Made by a program: the position numbers and the translations under genes. 64,000 nt of DNA from Bacteroidaceae bacterium (lineage in GTDB: Bacteria; Bacteroidota; Bacteroidia; Bacteroidales; Bacteroidaceae), in NCBI GenBank assembly GCA_024688885.1, contig JAILDV010000061.1:1-64000 (forward strand), in the 5' to 3' direction. This document shows positions 39,421 to 49,156 of this stretch, in pieces. The stretch's first letter is position 1. Each line of letters begins with the position of its first letter. The notes under the pieces were generated by a model. That model was not told where the DNA came from and ran no database searches. It was given only the letters and a program-made list of their open reading frames with translations.

Positions 39421-39457
39421 GAAAGGGAACTTGACTTATTTGCCAAGTTCCCTTTCT
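39421..39457. terminator. Bidirectional terminator shared with pepT
   Basis: GAAAGGGAACTTG (39421-39433) and CAAGTTCCCTTTC (39444-39456) form a perfect 13-bp stem. The right arm is the coding sequence of the last codons of the convergent pepT gene. TGTTATTTT follows on the plus strand. Confidence 0.85.
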
Positions 39458-40662
39458 GTTATTTTACAGATGTTGACGACAGTCATCATTGCCTTTTCAA
39501 GGCTCTGCACAGGGCAGAATTCATGAGGTCCGTGGAAGTTGAGTCCTCCAGCGAAGATGTTTGGGCATGGAAGCCCTTTGAAGGAGAGTTGGGCACCATC
39601 CGTTCCACCACGTATGGCCTTGATCACAGGTGTCATGCCAGCCTCAGAGATGGCTAGTTTGGCAATGTCAATGATGTGCATCTTAGGCTCCAAAATTTCA
39701 CGCATGTTGTAATATTGGTCTTTCATATCCAATAATGCGACTCCTTCTCCATATTTCTTATTAATGATTTCCACCACATCAAACATTTCCGACTTTCGTC
39801 CCTCAAAATATCCACGGTCGTGGTCGCGGATGATGAAAGAAAGCTGAGCTTTCTCCACTGTTCCACTTAGGCTTGTTAGGTGAAAGAAACCCTCGTAACC
39901 TTCAGTTATCTCTGGTGTCTCGTTTTCAGGTAACAAGTTGACCAACTCTGTAGCGATACGGACAGCGTTGACCATTTTCCCTTTTGCATAACCAGGATGA
40001 ACAGAACAACCGTTAATTGTAATTTTTGCAACTGCCGCATTGAAGTTTTCGAATTCAATCTCACCTACTTCGCTACCATCCATCGTATAGGCGAAGTCGC
40101 ATCCAAACTTTTCAACATCAAAATGATGCGCTCCTTCTCCAATCTCTTCATCCGGGTTGAAGCCGACGCGGATTTTCCCATGCTTTATTTCGGGGTGTTG
40201 CAGTAGATAAACCATGGCTTGTACAATTTCGGCAATGCCAGCCTTGTCATCCGCTCCGAGTAGGGTTGTGCCATCAGTCACGATGAGGTCTTCGCCTCTA
40301 TGGTTGAGCAGTTCAGGAAACTTGATGGGAGAGGTGACGATGCCTTCAGAGAGGACAATGTCACCACCGTTGTAATTCTTAATGATGCATGGCTTTACAT
40401 TCTTACCAGATGCATCAGGACTGGTGTCCATGTGGGCGATGAAGCCGATGGTAGGTACTTGCTTGTTGGTGTTAGAAGGAAGGGTTGCATAGAGATAACC
40501 CAACTCGTCCAGTTCAACGTCTTGCAATCCCTCCGCTATCAACTCGTCTTTCAAGTGTTTGGCAAAGATGCGTTGTTTTTCAGTGGAAGGAGTCTTGCCG
40601 GTCTCTTCGGATGACTGTGTGTCGTAGGTGACATAGTTCAAAAAGCGCTCAACAATATTCAT
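39436..40662 (-). CDS. pepT: Peptidase T (tripeptide aminopeptidase)
   Basis: This 408-residue M20-family metallopeptidase releases the N-terminal residue from tripeptides. Motifs include [16 protein letters not shown] (metal-binding HMD, about 74-89), [13 protein letters not shown] (about 138-150), [15 protein letters not shown] (about 174-188), and the end region [24 protein letters not shown] with [10 protein letters not shown]. The last codons are part of the terminator stem at 39421-39457. It faces away from the capsule locus. Length is normal. Confidence 0.95.
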   Translation of the reverse strand: MNIVERFLNYVTYDTQSSEETGKTPSTEKQRIFAKHLKDELIAEGLQDVELDELGYLYATLPSNTNKQVPTIGFIAHMDTSPDASGKNVKPCIIKNYNGGDIVLSEGIVTSPIKFPELLNHRGEDLIVTDGTTLLGADDKAGIAEIVQAMVYLLQHPEIKHGKIRVGFNPDEEIGEGAHHFDVEKFGCDFAYTMDGSEVGEIEFENFNAAVAKITINGCSVHPGYAKGKMVNAVRIATELVNLLPENETPEITEGYEGFFHLTSLSGTVEKAQLSFIIRDHDRGYFEGRKSEMFDVVEIINKKYGEGVALLDMKDQYYNMREILEPKMHIIDIAKLAISEAGMTPVIKAIRGGTDGAQLSFKGLPCPNIFAGGLNFHGPHEFCPVQSLEKAMMTVVNICKITERELGK

Positions 40663-40786
40663 AATTCAGTAGATTGAATGTCCTTTTCTGTTACTAATAT
40701 GGCGTGAATATGAGGGTGTTCCTCTTTCTGTATGCGAAATTAGGTAAAAAACTTCATATGTATACTGTTTATCCGCAAATTATTGC

Positions 40787-40794
40787 TAACTTTG
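40787..40794 (+). promoter_or_regulatory. Probable -7 box of the capsule operon
   Basis: TAACTTTG at 40787-40794 fits the -7 box. No TTTG stands at the normal -33 distance (a TTTA at 40768 is 15 nt away). The leader to the ATG at 40873 is about 75 nt. No inverted repeats suggesting an invertible promoter were seen. Confidence 0.5.
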
Positions 40795-40872
40795 TCCGAT
40801 TTTTGTAAAAAATTGATAATAAACATAACACAAAATCGTTATATATTTATATATAAGGATAGAGGAAAATTG

Positions 40873-41484
40873 ATGAGTAAAGAGAAGGATTCGAGTAATA
40901 TCGATGGAATGAATGGCTTGGAGAGGTCGCTGAAGCGTGTGGGAGACTTTGTGGGTGCATTGTTTCTGCTGATAGTGTTGTCTCCTGTTTTTCTATATAT
41001 ATATATTCGACAGAGATGGAATGCGTCAGGACCTGTTATCTACAGTCAGGAGCGTATTGGAAAAGGAGGCAAGCCTTTCATGATTTACAAGTTCCGCACG
41101 ATGGTTGTGGATGCAGAGAAAGATGGCGTTCCGCAGTTGGAACAGGAAGATGACCCACGTCTGACGGAATTCGGGAAAGTGCTTCGTAAGCGCCATTTGG
41201 ACGAATTGCCACAAATATGGAATGTACTGAAAGGAGATATGTCTTTTGTTGGTTATCGTCCGGAACGTCAGTATTTTATTGACAAAATAATGGAGCATAA
41301 TTCTGACTACAGATTGCTTTATCAGTCAACACCTGGAGTCACATCGTTGGCAACCATTCAGAATGGCTATACCGACACGATGGAAAAGATGCTCAAGCGG
41401 TTGGAACTGGATCTGGAGTATTTGAGAAACCGCAGTTTGTGGCTTGATGCCCAAATCATATTCAAAACAGTGTTTAATATCTAA
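40873..41484 (+). CDS. Initiating sugar transferase (undecaprenyl-phosphate hexose-1-P type)
   Basis: This 203-residue bacterial sugar transferase starts polysaccharide repeat assembly by moving a sugar phosphate onto lipid carrier. It has one N-terminal hydrophobic segment (VGALFLLIVLSPVFLYIYIR, about 27-46). The catalytic core follows: YSQERIGKGGKPFMIYKFRT, DPRLTEFGKVLRKRHLDELPQ and MSFVGYRPERQ. Size and motifs are those of the PglC-like single-domain group. The upstream in-frame ATG at 40783 is in the promoter and was rejected. It is the first gene of the capsule locus; a second lipid-linked initiator (47952-49040) is present in the same locus. Confidence 0.9.
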   Translation: MSKEKDSSNIDGMNGLERSLKRVGDFVGALFLLIVLSPVFLYIYIRQRWNASGPVIYSQERIGKGGKPFMIYKFRTMVVDAEKDGVPQLEQEDDPRLTEFGKVLRKRHLDELPQIWNVLKGDMSFVGYRPERQYFIDKIMEHNSDYRLLYQSTPGVTSLATIQNGYTDTMEKMLKRLELDLEYLRNRSLWLDAQIIFKTVFNI

Positions 41485-41516
41485 AACATAATATATCAAA
41501 AATATACCAAAACGCC

Positions 41517-44078
41517 ATGAAGATTTCTGCCATTAAGAAATTGATTTTTATCTTCGGACTTTTTGTTTGTGCGTCGCCCGCATTCTCTCAGTCAATGACT
41601 GATGAGCAGGTGATACAATATGTGCAAAAAGAGCAGGAAAGGGGTTCCACTCAACAACAGATTGTGACCAAATTGTTGCAGAAAGGCGTGACCACCGAGC
41701 AGTTGCGCCGTATCCGAAAGAAATATGAAGCAGAACAGCAGAATATGGGCGCATCTGACTTGACGGGGAAGAATTCGGGGAAAACACAAAGCCGTATCCG
41801 TCAGGAGAGGCAGGAGCGAGGCGAACAGAATCAGAGACAGAATCAATACATGATTCAGTCGCAAATGCGTGTACAGGACCGTAACTATGGTACTCGTGCG
41901 GAACGTGAACAGGCTCTGAATGATGAGATAGCATTTATGGACATTGATTCGCTCATCTATTACCAGAATTATTTTAAGGAGGATGAGAAGGAGGTGTTTG
42001 GTCGTAATATTTTTAATAACCAGATGCTGACATTCCAGCCCAACATGAATATGGCGACTCCAACCAATTACCGTTTGGGGGCAGGAGATGATGTGGTGAT
42101 TGACATTTGGGGTGCCTCTCAGGAAACCTTTACAGAAACTATTTCGCCTGATGGTGTAGTGGTGATAGAAGGTGTGGGACCTTGTAAGATTGGAGGAATG
42201 AGTGTGTCGGAAGCAACAAACTTTCTCCGTTCACGATTGGGACAATTCTATTCGGATTCAAGTATTTCATTGTCGGTGGGCAGCACGCGTAGTATTCAGG
42301 TACAGGTGATGGGTGAGGTAAATGTGCCAGGAACCTATACTTTGAGTTCCCTTTCCTCTGCATTTAACGCGCTTTATGCTGCCGGTGGCATCAATGATAT
42401 TGGTACACTTCGTGATATCAAGGTGTATCGTCAGGGTCGGGTTATCTCAACGATCGATGTGTATGATTACATTTTGAATGGTAATGCCCGAGGCGATGTT
42501 CGTTTGAATGACAACGATATTATTGTTGTGGGTCCATATGATGCCTTGGTGGAAATGCGTGGTAAGGTAAAACGCCCAATGTTTTATGAGATGCAGAAAA
42601 ATGAGACACTTGCCACATTACTCAGATATACAGGCGGCTTTACAGGAGATGCATATAAGAAAAGTATCCGTGTGATACGTAAGGATGGAGCAGAATACTC
42701 AATTCATACAGTTGGAGAGTTCGACTGGAGTAACTTCTTACTTGCAGATGGTGACTCTATTACTGTTGACAGTGTTGTGGCACGCTATTCCAACATGGTG
42801 GAAATTCGTGGTGCCGTATTGCATAGTGGTATGTATGAGGTGGGCGGTAATATCAGTTCCGTTAGGGATTTGGTCAATGCTGCAGAAGGACTGCGTGAAG
42901 ATGCCTTTGTCAATCGTGCAGTGATGCATCGCCAGAAAGAGGATCTTACATTGGAGGTACTGGCTGTTGACATCCAAGGAATTATGAATGGTACGGTAGC
43001 AGACATTCCATTGCGTAAAAATGATGTGCTGTTCGTGCCAAGCAAGAAAGACATGCTTGGTGAACGCACGTTGTCCATCACTGGAGAAGTGAATTATCCG
43101 GGTGTCTATATGTATGCTGACAATATGACTGTAGAGGACCTTGTACTTCAAGCAGGCGGTCTGACGGATGCAGCATCAACCGTGAAAGTCGATGTGTTCA
43201 GACGTGTTGATGACCCACGTGCATTGGTGGATAATGAAACAATGACAGAGACATTTACTTTTGCGCTGAAAGATGGTTTTGTGGTGGATGGCGAGCCCGG
43301 CTTTACATTGCAGCCTTATGACCAAATCGCTGTTCGTAAGAGTCCTTCTTATTCAGAACAACAGAATGTGAGCATCGACGGAGCTGTTAACTTTGCTGGA
43401 GAATATGCCATGACGAGTAAAAGCTATAAGTTGAGCGACCTTGTCAAGGCAGCAGGTGGATTGAGTTCTTTGGGTTATGCGAAAGGAGCCCGTTTGGAGA
43501 GAATGATGACCGATGAGGAACGTAAGCAGCAGGAAGCATCCCTTAGGGCATCGCAGATTACATTGTATGAAGAGTCAATGCAAAGTGAGAATAAAAACTT
43601 CGATTTCAATCGTGCTGACTCGTTGTTGTTGATGAAATTGGATTTAGGAACAGCATTTCCAGTGTCTATAGACCTTGAAAAGGCGATACAAGAACCTGGA
43701 TGCGAAGAAGACATTGTGTTGAGAGAGGGTGATAAACTGATAGTTCCTCAATATTCTTCCATCGTGAAGGTAAGTGGTGATGTGATGTATCCAATCTCAA
43801 TGAATTACAAGAAAGGAGAATCACTCAAATACTACATCAAACGTGCTGGTGGTTATGGTGACAATGCCCGAAAGGCACGTGTCTATGCCATCTATATGAA
43901 TGGTGCGGTGGAATTGTTGGATCACTCCAGTAAGAAAGCTGTCCAACCAGGATGTACGATTGTTGTTCCGTCGAAGAAACAGAAGAACAAGATGACCACA
44001 GCAGAATATGCGGCAATGGGTACATCTGCAGCATCTATTGCCACTATGATGGTGACTATTGCTAATATCTTGAAATAG
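41517..44078 (+). CDS. SLBB-domain polysaccharide export protein (Wza-like)
   Basis: This 853-residue outer-membrane export protein has a signal peptide (MKISAIKKLIFIFGLFVCAS). An N-terminal coiled linker (residues 25-140, Gln/Arg-rich) leads to the Poly_export segment NYRLGAGDDVVIDIWGAS (near 183-200). At least five SLBB units follow, marked by repeats such as VMGEVNVPGTYTL, VRGAVLHSG-like, ITGEVNYPGVYMY, IDGAVNFAGEYAM and VSGDVMYPISMN. A C-terminal helix (AAMGTSAASIATMMVTIANIL, near 833-853) could sit in the membrane. It is in the operon behind the initiating transferase, so it should export the capsule polymer. Confidence 0.9.
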   Translation: MKISAIKKLIFIFGLFVCASPAFSQSMTDEQVIQYVQKEQERGSTQQQIVTKLLQKGVTTEQLRRIRKKYEAEQQNMGASDLTGKNSGKTQSRIRQERQERGEQNQRQNQYMIQSQMRVQDRNYGTRAEREQALNDEIAFMDIDSLIYYQNYFKEDEKEVFGRNIFNNQMLTFQPNMNMATPTNYRLGAGDDVVIDIWGASQETFTETISPDGVVVIEGVGPCKIGGMSVSEATNFLRSRLGQFYSDSSISLSVGSTRSIQVQVMGEVNVPGTYTLSSLSSAFNALYAAGGINDIGTLRDIKVYRQGRVISTIDVYDYILNGNARGDVRLNDNDIIVVGPYDALVEMRGKVKRPMFYEMQKNETLATLLRYTGGFTGDAYKKSIRVIRKDGAEYSIHTVGEFDWSNFLLADGDSITVDSVVARYSNMVEIRGAVLHSGMYEVGGNISSVRDLVNAAEGLREDAFVNRAVMHRQKEDLTLEVLAVDIQGIMNGTVADIPLRKNDVLFVPSKKDMLGERTLSITGEVNYPGVYMYADNMTVEDLVLQAGGLTDAASTVKVDVFRRVDDPRALVDNETMTETFTFALKDGFVVDGEPGFTLQPYDQIAVRKSPSYSEQQNVSIDGAVNFAGEYAMTSKSYKLSDLVKAAGGLSSLGYAKGARLERMMTDEERKQQEASLRASQITLYEESMQSENKNFDFNRADSLLLMKLDLGTAFPVSIDLEKAIQEPGCEEDIVLREGDKLIVPQYSSIVKVSGDVMYPISMNYKKGESLKYYIKRAGGYGDNARKARVYAIYMNGAVELLDHSSKKAVQPGCTIVVPSKKQKNKMTTAEYAAMGTSAASIATMMVTIANILK

Positions 44079-44140
44079 GCATATAGTGTATGGTAGATGA
44101 ATGTGTTTTTGACTTGATGATAATATAAGAAACTTGATAT

Positions 44141-44425
44141 GGCCCTATATTAGGTCATCTTTTGAGATGTTTGGCTGCGTATAGGAGTTATGATATAGAT
44201 AAGGCTATTGACCGAGCATTCGCAACGGTATTATCCATCATATGAAAATTGCGATAAATTGTATATTTTGCCTCTTTGGAGGAGATGCCCCAAGAATGGG
44301 CAGAGAAACTATTTGAGAGATGTAATGCTTTTGTTAGAACTGATTGTTGTGAGAGCATTGTAGATAGTGGGTATTCGATTGAAGATACAATTCTTTTCCT
44401 GCAGAAAGTCTATACAACCAATTAA
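44141..44425 (+). pseudogene. Possible gene remnant before the first glycosyltransferase
   Basis: This stretch holds broken pieces of reading frames. Bases 44141-44245 encode GPILGHLLRCLAAYRSYDID and onward to a TGA. In another frame bases 44261-44425 encode a piece including EMPQEWAEKLFERCNAFVR and ILFLQKVYTTN up to TAA. Both look protein-like in composition. One frameshift or deletion could join them into a small former gene. The original function is not recognisable, and chance open frames cannot be excluded. The region 44079-44429 contains no other feature. Confidence 0.3.
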
Positions 44426-44429
44426 ACAG

Positions 44430-45500
44430 ATGAAAATCCTTCACGTTATATCATCTTTGGAACTTGGTGGCGCTCAGCGATTGCTTGCCGATCTGTTACC
44501 AATCATGGCAGAGCAACATGATGTGTTTTTGCTGGTCAATGTGAATGTCGATAATGAGTTCACTTCAAAGTTGGAAAATGCAGGGGTTCATATTATTTCG
44601 ATGAATCAGCCAAATTTTTACAGTGTTGCAAATGTCTGGAAAATTGTGCGTGTGATGAAAGAGGTGGATATGGATGTTGTTCATGTTCATTTGTTTCCAA
44701 CAGTCTATTGGACGGCACTGGCCAGTCTCTTTGTGTCGGTAAGGCTCATTTTTACAGAACATTCCACATCCAATAAACGCCGAGGTAAGTGGTATTTTAG
44801 GCCTGTTGAACGTTTTATGTATGGACGATATGATAGAATTGTCTCTATAAGTTCTGCGGTACAGGAAGCATTGGTTGTGTGGCTTAAGGCTCAATATGAT
44901 GATCCTCGTTTTATGGTTGTGAATAATGGCGTCGATTTGTTGCGCTTTCAGCCCCATAAAGAAAGTGCTGCTATAGAGAGTGAGAGAAATCTGGTTATGG
45001 TGTCCCGTTTTGTTCCATCAAAAGATCATCAAACGGTGATTAGAGCCATGCTTGATATCCCAGCTGATGTTCATCTTTATTTTATCGGTGATGGAGAGAC
45101 GATGAAGGAATGCCAAGAGTTGGTGAAGCAGTTGTCTTTGGAAAAGAGAATTCATTTCTTGGGTAAGCAAGAGGACATTAAGCCATGGCTATCTAAAGCT
45201 TATCTTGGTATACAATCGTCAAAATGGGAGGGATTCGGATTGACTGCGGTGGAAATGATGGCAGCTGGTCTTCCTGTCATTGCATCGGATGTCGATGGCT
45301 TGAAACAGGTGGTAGAAGGTGCGGGTGGACTGTTTGAAAGTGGCAATTCAAAGACTTTAGCTACTATTGTGTGTAAGATGTTGAATGACCATGATTTATA
45401 TAAAGAAATCCAACAGAGGTGTATTTTACGCGCGAAGCAGTTTGACATTCATAAAACTTGTGAAACATATTTGACCTGTTATAAAAAACTGTTGCAATGA
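44430..45500 (+). CDS. Glycosyltransferase family 4
   Basis: This 356-residue GT-B enzyme probably adds a sugar to the lipid-linked repeat. The N-terminus has ISSLELGGAQRLLADLLP (typical GT4). The C-terminal nucleotide-sugar region has VSRFVPSKDHQTVI, IHFLGKQEDIKPWLSKAYLG and SKWEGFGLTAVEMMAAGLPV, where EGFGLTAVE is the conserved EX7E-type element. No membrane helix. I chose ATG 44430; the in-frame ATG at 44367 is in the decayed region. The stop overlaps the next glycosyltransferase gene by ATGA. Confidence 0.9.
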   Translation: MKILHVISSLELGGAQRLLADLLPIMAEQHDVFLLVNVNVDNEFTSKLENAGVHIISMNQPNFYSVANVWKIVRVMKEVDMDVVHVHLFPTVYWTALASLFVSVRLIFTEHSTSNKRRGKWYFRPVERFMYGRYDRIVSISSAVQEALVVWLKAQYDDPRFMVVNNGVDLLRFQPHKESAAIESERNLVMVSRFVPSKDHQTVIRAMLDIPADVHLYFIGDGETMKECQELVKQLSLEKRIHFLGKQEDIKPWLSKAYLGIQSSKWEGFGLTAVEMMAAGLPVIASDVDGLKQVVEGAGGLFESGNSKTLATIVCKMLNDHDLYKEIQQRCILRAKQFDIHKTCETYLTCYKKLLQ

Positions 45501-46636
45501 GGAAACTAATTATAGTGGTGAATGAAGACCGATTCTTTCTCAGTCACAGAAAGGATATCGCTTTGAGGGCTCAAGCGGAAGGGTTTGACGTGACCATCGT
45601 CTGCAAAGATACGGGACGGGGGCATGAAGTGAAGGCCTTGGGACTCCCGATGGTGGATATGCCGATCAATCCTACAGGCACCAACTTGAAGGAAGAACTC
45701 TCCACGATGCTCTTTTTGTGGCGACTTTATCGAAAGGAACAGCCTGACATTGTTCACCATGTGGGATTGAAGAACATCTTGTGGGGAAGTCTTGCTGCTA
45801 AGTTCGCCAAAGTAGGGGGCGTCGTCAATGCAGTTTGCGGATTGGGTGTTCTGTTTGCTGGCGACCAATCTTCTTTGATGGCTCGTATGGTGATGAAGGT
45901 GATGGCATTTGCCAATCATGGCATGAATGTCTCTGAAATCTTTCAGAACAAAGATGATATGCAACTGTTCATCTCTCAAGGCATTGTTGATGCTTCCCAA
46001 TGTGACTTCGTCAAAGGTTCTGGAGTGGATTTGACAACGTTTACCAATGTGCCAAAACCCGTTGGCGGTAAGTATAGGATTATCTTTACAGCACGTATGG
46101 TGAAAGAGAAAGGGGTAATTACATTGATAGAGGCGGCGGAGAAGTTGCGCCAAGAATTTGGTGACAAGGTGGAGTTCCTATTATGTGGCGACCTCTCCAA
46201 CAATCCTGATGGAATCAAGAAAGAAGAACTGGAGAATCGCTGCGATGGGGTTTATCTTCAGTGGTTGGGTTACAGAAAAGATGTCAAAGACTTATTGATG
46301 TCTTCACATATCATGGCTTTCCCGAGCTATTATCGAGAAGGACTACCTTTGTCGCTTATTGAGGCATGTGCTGTGGGATTACCCATCGTGACCTGTGATT
46401 CTATAGGTTGTCGGGATACCGTTGACGATGGAGTGAATGGTTTCTTGATTCAACCGTGTGATAGCGATGCCTTGGCTGATAAGCTTCGTATTCTCCTTTT
46501 AGATCCATCTCTGCGTGAGACGATGGGTAAGAAGGGTAGGGAGAAAGCGGAGAAGGAATTCTCGCTCAAGAAAGTGGTTGACAAGCATATAGAAATCTAT
46601 AATCGTGTCCTAGCTGGGGAGAAGCACATTATTTGA
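45497..46636 (+). CDS. Glycosyltransferase family 4 (CapM/PglA-like)
   Basis: This 379-residue GT4 enzyme starts LIIVVNEDRFFLSHRKDIAL and has the HHVGLKNILWGSLAAK region. In the C-terminal domain are IFTARMVKEKGVITLIEAAE and FPSYYREGLPLSLIEACAVG. This subgroup often adds the second sugar after a PglC-type initiator, which fits with the initiator at 40873. It overlaps the preceding gene by 4 nt. Its 3' end overlaps the convergent beta-helix gene by 8 nt. The donor and acceptor sugars cannot be read from sequence. Confidence 0.9.
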   Translation: MRKLIIVVNEDRFFLSHRKDIALRAQAEGFDVTIVCKDTGRGHEVKALGLPMVDMPINPTGTNLKEELSTMLFLWRLYRKEQPDIVHHVGLKNILWGSLAAKFAKVGGVVNAVCGLGVLFAGDQSSLMARMVMKVMAFANHGMNVSEIFQNKDDMQLFISQGIVDASQCDFVKGSGVDLTTFTNVPKPVGGKYRIIFTARMVKEKGVITLIEAAEKLRQEFGDKVEFLLCGDLSNNPDGIKKEELENRCDGVYLQWLGYRKDVKDLLMSSHIMAFPSYYREGLPLSLIEACAVGLPIVTCDSIGCRDTVDDGVNGFLIQPCDSDALADKLRILLLDPSLRETMGKKGREKAEKEFSLKKVVDKHIEIYNRVLAGEKHII

Positions 46637-47945
46637 GCTGGTTGTTTTTGTAGGTTAATCCTTCAAACTTCACATCCTGTCCAAACTTCTTATTGGTCTT
46701 CCGTAGGAAGGTGTTGCCTGTGAACACCCAATTCCGAGTACGCCCTTTTCCATCCCATACCCAAGGGTCTGTGTTCTTATCCACCCAATTGTTTTTCACC
46801 GTGATATGGCTGGCTGCATAATCGGTCCACACATAAAATCTGAAAGCCCTGCGACTATTTGTGATTTTATTGTTAGTGATCTCAATATTGTGGGCAGGGG
46901 CTCCTTCTTTATTGGAGATGACGCTGATGGCACCATTCTTTCCTTGGCTATGGTCGATTCGGTTATTCCTTATTTGGATGTTGTCAACAGTATAAGCCTG
47001 ATTGTTTGCTTCGATGTCAATGGCTCCTGGCATCGAAGGATGTGATGTATTAATCAGCAGGTTTTTTTCAATGATGACATTTTGACCGTTGATAACGGAA
47101 ATGCCATTGCGGTTGCAGCACTTATATCCATTGATTTGATTGCTGCGGATGACAACATTCATATTACGCGCACGTTCCCCTGTGCTCATATTGTCGCCAT
47201 AGTGATTCAGACAGATGGCATCACCCCAGAAATTTTGGAACGTGCATCTTTCTATGGTGCACCGATTCACACCAATGAGACTGACCGTATGACAGTGTTC
47301 TTGGTAAGGATCCCATTCAGTGCTCTCATTCTGTACCATGAACGTCATCCCTTCAATCGTGATGTTGTGGATGGAATTGGAGATGTCATTAGGTTTGCTA
47401 TAAATGCACAACGTACCAGCTTTGGTTTTCGTCTTAAAGATGGCACCCTTTTCTCCTGTTATTTTGATGTTTGAACGGTTGATGCCGATGTGATAAGGTT
47501 TGTTGATTCTGTAGGGAGGTTTGTGCATGCTTTCCAGCAGGTAAGTGCCTTTTGGAAACAAAACTTCGTTACACATGGCGAGAATGGCGTTGATGTTCTT
47601 GGCATCATCTTTCTTCCCGTCTACATAACATAACCATTTGGCGTTGAATATTTTATTCTTCAGCGTCCCACTGATAGATGAACCTTGTAACTTGACGTTC
47701 CCGTTGAGTTGAGTGTTGTTGAAGACCAATTTACCAGCAATGCTTCCACCTTGAAACTGTAAGGTCACATTGGAGGGCAATGTGATGACGGTTCCTGTCT
47801 GATGTGGGTATTTGATGAGATAAGTGGCACCTGCTTGCGTAAAGAAACGACGAAGATCTATGTTGGGACTGTCTTGGATGGTTTGTGTATAAGATGTACA
47901 CGCCAGCAAGCTACATAGAATCAGTAAAAGGAATCTTCGGAACAT
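46629..47945 (-). CDS. Right-handed beta-helix lipoprotein (possible polysaccharide lyase-like)
   Basis: This 438-residue protein has a lipoprotein-like signal (LLLILCSLLAC, Cys16). A beta-strand N-terminal domain follows, then a long parallel beta-helix with repeat strands of the type NIEITNNKITNSR, NIQIRNNRIDHSQ and ITVKNNWVDKNTD (about 200-420). Such folds act on or bind polysaccharides. Catalytic residues cannot be assigned. It lies opposite to the glycosyltransferases within the capsule locus and overlaps the 3' end of the preceding one. A role in trimming or attaching the polymer is inference. Confidence 0.8.
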   Translation of the reverse strand: MFRRFLLLILCSLLACTSYTQTIQDSPNIDLRRFFTQAGATYLIKYPHQTGTVITLPSNVTLQFQGGSIAGKLVFNNTQLNGNVKLQGSSISGTLKNKIFNAKWLCYVDGKKDDAKNINAILAMCNEVLFPKGTYLLESMHKPPYRINKPYHIGINRSNIKITGEKGAIFKTKTKAGTLCIYSKPNDISNSIHNITIEGMTFMVQNESTEWDPYQEHCHTVSLIGVNRCTIERCTFQNFWGDAICLNHYGDNMSTGERARNMNVVIRSNQINGYKCCNRNGISVINGQNVIIEKNLLINTSHPSMPGAIDIEANNQAYTVDNIQIRNNRIDHSQGKNGAISVISNKEGAPAHNIEITNNKITNSRRAFRFYVWTDYAASHITVKNNWVDKNTDPWVWDGKGRTRNWVFTGNTFLRKTNKKFGQDVKFEGLTYKNNQLK

Positions 47946-47951
47946 ACTTCA

Positions 47952-49040
47952 TTAACTGATTTCGGCTTTCATTCTTTCGACAATCCATATAAATACTGTA
48001 TAGATAAGGATGTCGATGCCGATAATGTAGGTGGTTTGTAGCCCACCCACATAAAGCCCGTAATTGATCAGGCAGATGGAAACGAAAACTGTGAGGATGA
48101 CAGCCAATGTCTGATGCATATCGAGTCCTATTTGCATGATACGATGATGGATATGAGTCTTATCTGCTTCAAACATGTTTTTTCCACGTAATTTTCTTTG
48201 AATGGCAACACGGATGACATCAATACATGGAAGGAAAACCAAAGTGAAAGAGATGAGCAGAGATTCTTCTCTATATGGAAATCCATTGGGCTCGTCGTAC
48301 ATCTGGTATTTGATGGCAAGGTAGGCAATGACATAACCGAGGAAAAGACTGCCTGAATCGCCCATGAAGGTCTTGAGCCTTCCCACTTTCCCATACATAT
48401 TGAAGAAGAAGAAAGCAAGGATTGCCCCAGCGAGACTAATACTGATCAGGCTGAAAAGGTATGCTTTCAAGTTAAAATACAAATAAGAGAAAGAGGCTAA
48501 AATGAGGAAAGCGAGTCCCGATGCCAATCCGTCAATACCATCAATCAGGTTGATGGCATTCACAATCAGCAAGATGACAAACACGGTGAGAGGATAACTG
48601 ATCCAAAGAGGTATCTCGTGGATGCCGAACAGTCCGTGCAGGTTGCTGATCATTAAATTACACAATGGAAAGAACAGGGCTGCGATGGTCTGGATGATGA
48701 ATTTATGTGTGGCTTTCATTCCTCTCAAATCATCAAAGATGCCGATGATATAAATCATGAAGGCACCAGTGACCATCATCACGTTTGATATACCAATTTT
48801 CAAATCTTCGTTAATGCCTTGATACATGATGAGCAAGGTCACTACAACACCTATACTCAATGATGGCATGAACAAGGTTCCACCTAACCTCGGTATGCTG
48901 TACTTGTGTACCTTTCGTGTGTTAGGAAGGTCAAATAGTCCATATGTATTGCAGAGTTTCACAATAAGTGGTGTTCCAATCAGTGAGAATACAAGGCTTA
49001 TGGCGAAAGCAATGATGATGTATATATAAGTGATGCTCAT
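47952..49040 (-). CDS. MraY/WecA-family glycosyl-phosphotransferase
   Basis: This 362-residue integral membrane protein has about ten hydrophobic segments. It shows the family motifs HKYSIPRLGGTLFMPS (about 45-60), VNAINLIDGIDGLASGLAFL (about 161-180), MGDSGSLFLGYVIAYLAIKY (about 226-245) and ADKTHIHHRIMQIG (about 293-306). It transfers N-acetylhexosamine-1-phosphate to undecaprenyl phosphate. It is the second lipid-linked initiator in this locus and may serve another polymer or the same one. It is read from the strand opposite the main operon, 6 nt upstream of the beta-helix gene on that strand. Confidence 0.9.
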   Translation of the reverse strand: MSITYIYIIIAFAISLVFSLIGTPLIVKLCNTYGLFDLPNTRKVHKYSIPRLGGTLFMPSLSIGVVVTLLIMYQGINEDLKIGISNVMMVTGAFMIYIIGIFDDLRGMKATHKFIIQTIAALFFPLCNLMISNLHGLFGIHEIPLWISYPLTVFVILLIVNAINLIDGIDGLASGLAFLILASFSYLYFNLKAYLFSLISISLAGAILAFFFFNMYGKVGRLKTFMGDSGSLFLGYVIAYLAIKYQMYDEPNGFPYREESLLISFTLVFLPCIDVIRVAIQRKLRGKNMFEADKTHIHHRIMQIGLDMHQTLAVILTVFVSICLINYGLYVGGLQTTYIIGIDILIYTVFIWIVERMKAEIS

Positions 49041-49156
49041 GCAAGTTGTTTTTTCCTTTTGATAGATATAACGTAAAAAAGTGTTATATATTGTAAAATA
49101 AATTGCTTTTCTGCAGTTTTATAGTTGAGGAGGACGTTTTTCAGACAAAAAACTCT

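Noticed and set aside
40663-40872. Invertible promoter in front of the capsule operon, as in Bacteroides
   Set aside because: No inverted repeat pair flanking the promoter region was found, and no invertase gene lies nearby.
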